In this document: positions 54,701 to 64,000 of the stretch, piece by piece | Position numbering within the stretch: the stretch's first letter is position 1 | Layout: each line of letters begins with the position of its first letter | NCBI GenBank assembly: GCA_964007475.1 | Contig: OZ023273.1 | Location: 129,636,732 to 129,700,731, forward strand | Direction of reading: 5' to 3' | Length of the DNA: 64,000 nucleotides | Source: Hybos culiciformis | Lineage: Eukaryota > Arthropoda > Insecta > Diptera > Hybotidae | Program-made: the position numbers and the translations under genes | The notes under the pieces: model-generated | Told to the model about the DNA's origin: nothing | Seen by the model: only the letters and a program-made list of their open reading frames with translations | The model's database searches: none

Positions 54701-57700
54701 GTAATATTATCTCATTTGAAGAATATTTCGATTAAAAAATAATTTCTAAAATATAAGAATTGATAACTTAATGTTTCAGAAATTAGCTTCTTTTTTTGTA
54801 TAATTTACGAAAAAAAAAAAAAACAAATAAATAAATAAAAATAAACAAATAAACTACATCGTATTTTGAACAGTTCAAATAAAGAAAATTTATTAGATAC
54901 ACGCGTGCAACACCTGAGCATTAAATTCGATTTTTCACAAAAAGTTATTATTGAGAGAGAAAAAAACTAAAGACGTACAATTCAAGTGTATCCACCTACA
55001 AGATTTTATTTCAAGCTTTAATGTTCTATGAAAAATATATTATGTATATAATATGCTTATAGCGTACACGAAAGAAAATTCTTGTGGGAAAATTAAATTT
55101 TAATGTAATAATATAATAATTAATGTTAACATTAACGTAGAAAGTGATTAAAGTTTAATATATAATATTATTTAACTCAAAAAAAATCCATATAAACTTA
55201 GCTTGGATCTTGGTTTCGAACGAAATAAAGGTTAATAAATTATTGTCGAATGATGATATATCAAATCGCTGATAGTTTTATAATTCGCTTAGATGGAAGG
55301 GATAAAGCTTAAAAATTAAAAATATATAATTAAATACATATAAATATATAAAGTGCGTTTGGTCTTTACTCACAATTCTAGACGATGAGTTTTGAGACGA
55401 TTTTTAGAAAAGACTTAGAAGGGTCAAACAAGAATTTTAAAGCCATAAAATCAAATTTATTTTTGAAGTACAAATATTTTTGAGAATATAAAACAGCGTC
55501 AATCCTTCTGAAGTGCGTCATACGTATCATATATTTAACTAATTTCTGTACAGAAATAACTTTAGGCTTTAATTGTAATATAATTAAGTATTAAAATTAA
55601 AGCTTTTCTAATTTAGAAAAAAAAAATATATTATTGAAGAAATTTGATATGAACGAAATTTTCTTTCTCATTAAATCACAGAAAAAAAAAATTGCAATTG
55701 TTGGAGCAAATTTTGGCATGTTTTCTGATTAAATAATTAAATAAATTGTTCATGGGATTCGCATTTTTTGTATTTCATCCATTACTATGACTTTATTTAA
55801 TTTAATTCCATTTAAAAATGTTGACATAAATTAATTATTTATATTATGGCTCTATTGTTTTATTCTTTTCCGTACAGAAGCGCTCGTTGACTGGACCTTG
55901 ACATAATTTATACTTCGTGCTATTAAATTTATACCCATTTGAGAATGTAGGTACTAAATAAAAACTAACGTACAGATGCAATAAAGTCTCGAAGGAAGAG
56001 TATGACTAAAATATTTCTTTCTTTTATTTTTTTCTTAGAAACAGCTGAGATAGTTCATGCACAATTTAATTTAGTAAATATTTGTACGCTGCTTAGCGTT
56101 TTTAAATAGAATAAAATTTTTTTAATGTGTAAAAAAAACTTTTTCCAGAATAAAAAAAAATTAAAAAAAAAAGAATCCAATTTCATCTTAAAAGATAATC
56201 TAATAAAGAAAGAAATTAATTCTTTATTAGTTTCTTGATAGAAATTTTAATCGTTTGCATCGATCTGTAAATCTTATTTAACTGAATTCTTTTGCGTTTT
56301 GTTGTGACTTCTGCTAATTGAGCATATGCGGTCTTAAGAATGTCATTTAAAAAAAAAAATTCATTTTATTTTGTAATTTTGTTTTATTATTAATAAAAAA
56401 CTATCTTTTCTTTACTCCTGACATGTTTTATTGGAATTTTCACTATAAACAAAACATTCTTTTTTTTAAAGCGTTTACTTAAGTTTGAAAAACCTGAAAG
56501 CTTCATTAAGAAACTTGTTTTGAATTTTATGATTAACATATATGAACAGGGAAACAAAGTTTCAGAATTAAAGTTATTGGTGGGTGAAATTTAGAGCTTA
56601 AGAAGATACTCTTCTTGTAAAAGATAAAGTATAAAAAACGAAACTTGTTTTCAAATATTGTACTTTGTTGCGTTCTATAAAAAAAATTTATTAAAAAAAA
56701 TATTTGTTAAATAAAACTATATATATCGCACTCTGAGAGTAACACTGTTGTAACTTTAATACCAATTTTTTGAGACAATTGCATACAAAGGTCCTTTTTC
56801 TTAGAGAATGTAAATTCTTTTTGTTTGTTAAATAGCCAACAACAGAAAAAGATTACATTTAAAACAGGGTTAAAATATATTAGGAACAAGTCAAAAATTT
56901 TTTTTTGAAGTTACGACAGTATTATTCTCAAGTGGTAGTCAAACTTAACTTAAACTCGAAATAATTACTCTCAATCGAAAGTTCTTGAAATTTATCCGTT
57001 TCAATCGAAATTTTAGAAACTCTAACTCTAGCTGTACATCATTTAACTTTTCATATGCCTATTGGCGAACTTTTTTTGCTTATCAATATTATTATAATAA
57101 TAAATAGATTTGTTAATTGAGTCGAAGAAAAATATTTATTTATTTTAAGATTATGAGTTTTTTTTTCTTTAGGCAGCAAAATTCCTTAAACTCCTCTCAT
57201 TGGACCTTGAAACCGTTTTTGAATTGCGACCCTGAGAAAATTTGTCTAAACTTAATGATATTAAAATGTTGGGAACGAAATTGGATTTTTAATTTTTGGA
57301 ATACTTTACTTTTTTTTTTTTTTTAAATCGACACTCTAGAATTTTCAATGAATGGAAATATTTATAACATATAAAAATTTATTTGTATTATTTGTTGGGT
57401 AGCAGATCATTAAAAGATAGAAGGAAAAATACGCAATGGCAGCAAAGTCTTCATAGAAATAAATTTTAAAAAACATTCAAAAAACAAGAAAAATTGTATC
57501 AATCCTTTTTCTCCTTCTAAGGGTTTCCCTTTACATTTCAACAAAATGCCATTACCAATCATCAATCATACTTTACTTCATGTTTTTCTAACAACAGCTG
57601 TCATTATTAACATCAATGTACGACACTACCTAACAAAACAAAATATTATTTCTTCATTTAAAAAAAAAAAACAAGTAAAAGCTCACACCCGTAGTATCTG

Positions 57701-59018
57701 ATTTAAGAAATTAACGAAAAACTAATTAATTTCTGATCATCAACCTAATTAAATCTAATTTTTATTAAAATTTTTCAAACAACCTACACGTCTTTGGTGA
57801 ACTTCAACAAATTTCACTTATCACATCTTTCATTTTGCAAATATAAAGAGGCTATTAATTAATTAGACTTAACAATTCCCAACTTATCGATGATTCTATG
57901 TTGTTAATAGACCTCCGTTGGCCATTGCTCATAATGATTTATATATTTTAATCAAAAATCAAAAAAAAAAAAAAAAATTTAATAATATTTAAAAAGCACT
58001 GAAAAAAATTAGGTGAAATTTGTTAGTTAGATTTTAGTTATTTTTAATTGAAAAAGACTGAAATGTCTTGTTTGAGAACATGTTGAATGAGTACCAGGTG
58101 CCCATCATAATACGGAAGATATGAGATATTCTATTTTGTTTAAATTTAACACATGTGTTTTTCGTGGGCGCCCATGACTGATTTTATTTTCGAATCAATT
58201 AGCAAAAAATGTGATATTTTGGTTTTTGTTAAATTTTTTTTTATTATTTTTTTTGTTTTTTTAAATATAAAAAATTAAAAACAGGAAAAAAAAATTAGAG
58301 AAGAAAATTAGAAAATTTATGGTGTGGTATAGGTGAACGCTTTTAACACTTAATTTTTTTACGAGAGTTCATATTTTATCAATATTATTCTATTTTGACA
58401 AAATATAATTGAGGAATTTTGACAATAATTTTTTTATTTTATTTTTGGACTTTAAAATAGAATAGAATAAAATAAAAAAAAAAAAATGTTTTTATTTTTT
58501 TATGAACCAAATTTTACTAAGTATATTTATTTAGTTAAAGAGTTTGTTAAAGAGTTTATTGGGGGTTTTTGTACAATAAACTAGAAAAAAAAAATCAATA
58601 TTCATGTATAAGTTGTGTAATTTTCTTAATGTTTTTTTCAACGAAATTTTTTTTTCATAAACTTTGAAATTATAATAATTGGGTACATTATTACTTTATT
58701 TGATTCAGTGTTTCCAATATATTCATTTTTAATAACTTAATTAAGCAGGAGCTGTCTCCAAAACTGATCAATTAAAAAAATTACTCCACTACTCCTTAAC
58801 CAGGAATCTTTTTTGAGTATCTTCTATTGAGTTTCCTTCTTATTGAATTTCCTCATCGATTAATTAAATTTATAATACTGTTTTTTGCAATTTGCCCTAG
58901 TTTGATTGAATTATATATACACTTCATTTTGTAATACTGGTGAGTTCTATGACACTGTCGCTCGTCATTTTGATAAAAATGTAAAATTTAGGAAAACTAT
59001 ACCTATGTGGACAATAAT

Positions 59019-59052
59019 ACGATAATAAGAGGCTTACGATAATAAGAGGCTT
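59019..59052. repeat. 17-bp perfect tandem duplication
   Basis: Two adjacent copies of ACGATAATAAGAGGCTT. Confidence 0.95.
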
Positions 59053-60770
59053 GATCGACGATAATCTCTAACTACATTTCCGAGGTTGGAAATTTTAGCT
59101 CGAAGCGTTAAATTAACAAATGTAAATTTAGAAAAACCCAAACTCATTTAAAGTCGATGAAGACTAAATTCTGTTCTGTAATAAAAATTGCTTTGATTTT
59201 AAAACAATCAAATGCTTTCATTTTGTTAAGCTAGATTTTCCAATATCATAAAAAATAATATTGAGCGCATAACTTTGAAAAATTCATAAAAAACTTATTT
59301 TTGTTTTCATGGAATTAGGTAACATTAAAAAAATATTAAAAAAAAAATAAAAAAATAAAAACTATTCTAATATATATTTATAATACTTATTTTTATATGC
59401 TTTATAGATATTACTATAGGAGCAAAAAATAAAATTTTTGAGATAATTTTTCAAAAATATATCGCGTGTTTGATGCCGCCTAAAAATAAGAAAATCTTAA
59501 ATGAAAATCCCATAATTTAATAAACTAAAGAGATTTGTCAACGATTAAAAAGTTAATAGCGATATATTAAGAAAATCTTTGTTTCGTTTTTTTTTTTTTG
59601 TTTTTTTATTTTTTATTTATTAACATCTTAATTCTAATAAAAATATAACATAGAAACAATTTTTTTTTTATTAATAAAATAAATGTTTTTTGGATAGCAA
59701 AAAGCGCCGTAGCTAAATTAGTTTTTTTTTTCTTTGCCAGAAGCTATGAATTGCATTTTAATTCGAACAATATATTAAAAAAACCATAGTATATTAAAAA
59801 TATGTTAATTTTTTGTTGATATTTTATTATGTTTTTTTTTTTATTAACTTTCAGTGCAACTTAAAAACTATATTTAATAATATTGATTTCCGTAAATTTT
59901 TTTTTTAAGTTTTTTTAAAAAAACTTTTAATATTATAAAAAAGTACATTGAAGAATGTAGTATTTGAAATTTATCCCAATTTAATGTTTGATTCATCATT
60001 TGGTTTTTTAAAAGAAAGGATTTTGAGGCTAATATTATTTTTTTTAAGAAAATTTAAGAATTCTTCACTTTAATTCAATAAAAACCAGAAATTCAGTTAT
60101 CAAACTAATAACTAATGAATAAAAAAATACTATTATTACAGTTAATAAATATTGCATAGAAATCAATATCTTTTTGCAATACAGATTCTTATTGATTTCA
60201 GATCAATCGCTAAAGTTCAATAATTACAAGTATTTTTAAGTTTAACTTTAATTTGGTTAATTCAAAGACTTAAATCATTTGAACAGAAGAAAAAGTTAGC
60301 AGATAGACCATTTCCAGGGTTATATGTAATGAAAAAAAAAAATAACAGTCAAACAAAATATTATGCAAATTTCGTTAATAATTGAATAATATTGTAGGAC
60401 TAAACTTCTTAGGAAAAATGAAAAGAATTATGGAAATATGAAAATATTAAAATCTGACATGTCGTGTTTGTCATAAATCCAAGAACAATTTTAAATAGTT
60501 TCAAAAGAAACTCGAAATGAACTTGTTCCCTAGAAACTGAAATGTCTGGAATCACTTAAAAATTGTTTTTAAGTAAACTGTGGAAAATCAGGTTACATAC
60601 TGAAAAAATTAAATATTTAAATTCAAAACATTTAATTATTGTAGATTTGTTAGGTAAATAATTGGTTTTTCAAATAAATATTTAATTAAAATTAACAAAA
60701 AATTTGAAAACGAAAATATATAAAACTAAAGTGAAATTGAAAAAAGTGATTCTCATTCGAGACTTGAAAT

Positions 60771-60812
60771 ATTAGGCCACGAGAATTAGGACACGAGAAT
60801 TAGGACACGACA
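60771..60812. repeat. Three 14-bp tandem units
   Basis: Units of ATTAGGACACGAGA; the first has GCC for GAC, and the third ends CA. Confidence 0.9.
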
Positions 60813-61540
60813 CTTGGTAGCTCCCAGTAGTTTATCGATCAATTCAGATCTTCTTTAGCTCATTTCTTTCAATTCTTTGAAATAAAAAATTATAAAATTT
60901 TTTGATTTCTAATTTAAGTTTTAAAACAATTTTTTTACAATAATATTTCTTAAATTAATTTTTAAATATTTACTTTATTTAGGGGTTGGCTTAATAATGT
61001 GAATTTTAAAATTCTAGTTAAGTATAAAATGTTTAAAATTTATTATAAACAAGTCTACAAGGTTTTTGTACATAAATAACCGGCTTTGGCATTAAAATAA
61101 AAAATACCCCGTGTTGAATAAACACACATTATACATTAAATTTACAATAATTTTAGATAATGCTCAGACAGAATGTTAAATTAAATAAATTTATAATAAA
61201 TTTCACAATACAAATTACAAATTTCAAGAATTTACTATTAAATTAAATAAATTTTCGCCTGCCTCAATTAAACTAAACTCGCTTTTTTTGTGCCAATGAA
61301 GAAAATCATAATTTTTAATAAATTGTCTCAAAATCAAATCTCAAAAATATTAATTTTCTGTAGATAAAAAAAATTCTAAAATATTTTTCTGTATTTTCAT
61401 ACTGAAAATAAAAATAATGAAATTTTTGCCGACGGTATATCGAACATTATTTCTGTACAATATACATATTCCTCTTATTTGTAGTAAATTTTATAATAAA
61501 AGATTTTCTATAAAATAAAAATTCAACATTCAACTTACAT

Positions 61541-63289
61541 TTTATTTTTAATTTTTTTTTTGTTTTTATATTATTTTTATATTATTAAAGTGTGTTAATT
61601 ATTATTATTTTTTTTTATTAGATATTGCACTTTTTGTACCTTCAAGGAATGTAATTAAGATAATAATAACCATTTTTTTTCTCACATTATTACTCCAAAG
61701 TAATATAAATTATTATAGAGATAGGTATATAGATAATATATTTTTTTTTATGTAATTTGAGTAAATTGCATTCCAAATTTTATTAATTTTAATTTTTGTT
61801 GTAACTTTTTTTTTTTGCTTCTTTTTTTCTCGGTACTTTTCTACTGGTTGAAATATAATATAAATTCAATCTTATTATTTAAATTTAAAATAAAAATAAA
61901 ATTATTATTATTTTAATTAAAAATTTTTCTCATATTTAATTTTTTATTATTTTAATTTCATTTATTTTTATTTATTAAAATCTATTTTTTTTTTTTAATT
62001 TTTGTTTACTTTTTATTTGTTATTATTATTTTTTTTTTAATTTATATATTTTATTTTAATTTGTTGTTTATGTTGTTTGTTTATTATTTTGTTTGTATTT
62101 CACAATATATATTTTTTTTACTTTGCTTTTTCTTTCATTAAATTTTTTTTTTAATTGCATTTATTTTATGTTCCTTTTTTTCATAAATTTCTATCTTTAA
62201 GATTCATTATTTTATATATTATTTTTTTTGTGTCATAAACTCTCTCTAGACGAAAAAAAAAAAAACAATTTTTTTTTTTGAAAGAAATTTTAATTAAAAA
62301 TCGATAATTTATTATAATTAGAATTTAATTTAATATTTTTTTTCTTTTTTAAAAGTGATAATAAAAAAAAAATATTATCTTTTTTTTTATTAATTATTTT
62401 TTAATTTGATTATCTTACAGTATGATTTATTATTTTCTTTTCATATTATTATTTTTTTTATTATTATTTTTTTTTTTATGTTTTTTTAAATTTTCATTAA
62501 AAATTTCAGCAAAAAAAAAAATATAAAACAAAAATCAAATTTTATATTATAATAAAATAAAAAATATAATATAATTATAATAATAATAACAATAATAATA
62601 ATAATAATAAAAAAAACTTCATTCCTTGTCCTGGAACAAAATTCAACTCAATTGAAAAGCATAGAAAATGATTTTTCAAGTAAAAAATTTTTATTATAAT
62701 TTTTTTTTTGCCTTTTTGTTTTTTTTTTTTTTTTTGTTTTTTTGTATCGTAGCTTTATATAAAAAAAAAAATTTTTTCCTTCTCAATAATAACAGCAGCA
62801 ACAACAACACAGCATAAAATTATGTACGTATTAAAGACGAGAAATATAATAACAAGAAAAAAACAAAAAAAAAAAAATAATATAACAAAAATAAGTAACA
62901 AATTTATGTAAAATAAGTATCTAGAGATTTTTTAATGCTTTTACAGTACAGAAAAATATATGTATATATAAATAAAAAAAAAAATTATAAAAGAAGCATA
63001 AAAATAACACGAAAAAAAAAATTATTTTATTTTATTTTTTTTTTTAATAAAATTCTCCGTTAAAATACACACCATTAAACTGGGATAGCTTCAAAACTGT
63101 AATTTTTTGTGCTTTTATTTTTATTTTTCCATCATTTATTATTATTATTAAAAATTAAAAAAAAAAAAAAAAAAAACAAACGAAAATTTTTGGAGATATA
63201 AAATTGTGGAAAAATAAAAAGGAGAAACTAGAAAAAAAAAATTATTTTCCTTGATTTTCGATATTCAAAAAAAATATTTATATAAAAAA
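61541..63289. repeat. Low-complexity T-rich then A-rich block
   Basis: The plus strand is dominated by T runs to about 62500 and by A runs after that, with (AAT)n at 62575-62610 and CAG/CAA units near 62790. No coding sequence was seen. Confidence 0.75.
62575..62610. repeat. (AAT)n microsatellite
   Basis: A run of about eleven AAT units with one AAC interruption. Confidence 0.85.
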
Positions 63290-64000
63290 TAAAATAAAAT
63301 GTTTTGGACGGACGCGCAAAAGTTTTCTTTTGGGAAGCAGAAAAAAGAACTGTTTAAGTTTAGTTAGTTGTTTTTTCGTGCAGGCTATGGTGATATTCTT
63401 TTTTTTTTCGTTTTGTCTTTGTTTATTTGCGACGATGCAATTTTTCCAGCCAGCAGAGAAGATGTGTGCACACACAACGATAGAATTATTGACAAAAAAA
63501 AAAAAGAAAAAAAAAAAAAGGAATAATATACAGAAAAGAAAAGTTTGTTGTTTTTTCTTTTGTATATATGTACATATATATAGAGTTATTATTATATTGG
63601 AAAATTTTTTACTACAAAGACGAAGCTTCGGAAAATTGTATTTTTTTTTTGTAGAGTTAGTACAAAAGAGATTTAAAAAAAATTATTTTTTTTTGCAAAC
63701 ATTGGTGTTATAATTCTCGTTTTAATGTTTTATTTTTATTTTTTTCATTTTTGTGCACAAGTTTGCGGAGTGTTGCAGAGGACAAGTTTTTCCACTGAGC
63801 AGTACAGAAAATACAATTTTTTTTTTTTTTGTGTATCTGAAGGTGAACAAGTTTAGATGCGGGAGAATTTAATGTTTGTTGTTATTGTTTTATTATTTTC
63901 TTTTAATAATTTTTTTTTTTTTGACAGGAAAGTAAAAATAATTTTTTTTTTAATTTATAAAAAAAAATGCATTAGTTAGAGAGAAAAATCATAATTTTAT
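63290..64000. other. Less AT-rich end segment, possible promoter or untranslated exon
   Basis: Patches such as TTTTGGACGGACGCGCAAAA (from 63302), CCAGCCAGCAGAGAAGATGT (from 63447) and the stretch around 63750-63870 are much richer in GC than the neighbouring 2 kb. The overlapping frames on both strands are low-complexity and unlike any protein I recognise. On the minus strand, near 63799, CTCAGTGG resembles an arthropod initiator (TCAGT). This may be the spalt promoter or a 5' UTR exon, but nothing proves it. Confidence 0.3.

Larger units (their letters stand above)
50886..61540. other. Upstream region or 5' intron of spalt, no gene recognised
   Basis: The acceptor at 50886 implies an upstream exon on the minus strand. 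I looked for a first exon ending in phase 0 at GTAAG/GTGAG and for a Spalt-type N-terminus and found none convincing. Candidates near 55370 and 57685 have in-frame stops and no start codon. The rest is AT-rich with a (TA)n run at 51741-51755. Confidence 0.6.

Noticed and set aside
55340..55440. Minus-strand GTGAGT near 55373 as donor of a spalt first exon
   Set aside because: The frame that would join in phase 0 has a stop codon a few codons upstream and no start codon.
57660..57720. Minus-strand GTGAGC near 57685 as donor of a spalt first exon
   Set aside because: The joining frame contains TAA shortly upstream and no ATG.
63330..63713. 127-codon open frame on the plus strand and an overlapping 65-codon frame on the minus strand
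   Set aside because: Both consist largely of Phe and Lys runs from poly-T/poly-A; neither resembles a protein or a Spalt N-terminus.

Overview
The window is very AT-rich eukaryotic DNA (by eye well over three quarters A+T, with homopolymer A/T runs throughout). It carries one recognisable protein-coding gene. Spliceosomal introns, a C2H2 zinc-finger protein most like the Spalt (Sal/SALL) family, and the arrangement of its finger groups point to an arthropod, most probably an insect. No rRNA, tRNA, CRISPR array or bacterial-type gene was found.

The gene is on the minus strand between about 50885 and 42483. I could assemble seven coding segments with matching splice phases: a large exon (50885-48401), a finger exon (45026-44884), an optional 45-nt microexon (44682-44638), then 43940-43637, 43559-43204, 43073-42882 and the terminal exon with the TAA stop (42821-42483). 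The reading frame stays open across all junctions. This gives at least 1272 residues without the microexon and 1287 with it. The extreme 5' end (first exon and promoter) was not found; it lies upstream (higher coordinates), perhaps beyond the window. The protein has a Q/L-rich N-terminal segment, a first finger pair, a finger triplet, a third finger pair and a C-terminal pair, which is the Spalt order.

The most interesting signal is in the third finger pair. The intron that interrupts its second finger contains a 45-nt, phase-0 microexon with good splice sites. Skipping it completes the finger with one recognition helix (C-x2-C-x12-H-x4-H). Including it completes the same Cys pair with a different helix and a second His pair (C-x2-C-x12-H-x3-H). 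This would be an alternative-splicing switch of a DNA-binding helix. The same finger pair is also diverged from the usual Spalt consensus.

The remaining sequence is non-coding: a roughly 42-kb gene-free stretch downstream of the gene (1-42482) and an upstream region or 5' intron (50886-64000). It contains a 0.67-kb fold-back element with arms of about 245-285 bp (21758-22442), a 0.43-kb element with 36-bp perfect inverted ends (25220-25645), a 220-bp near-continuous hairpin (35211-35430), short perfect palindromes, short tandem duplications and microsatellites. The long gene-free flank fits a developmental regulator with a large cis-regulatory domain, but that is an inference. The 63.3-64.0 kb end is less AT-rich than its surroundings and might hold the promoter or an untranslated exon.
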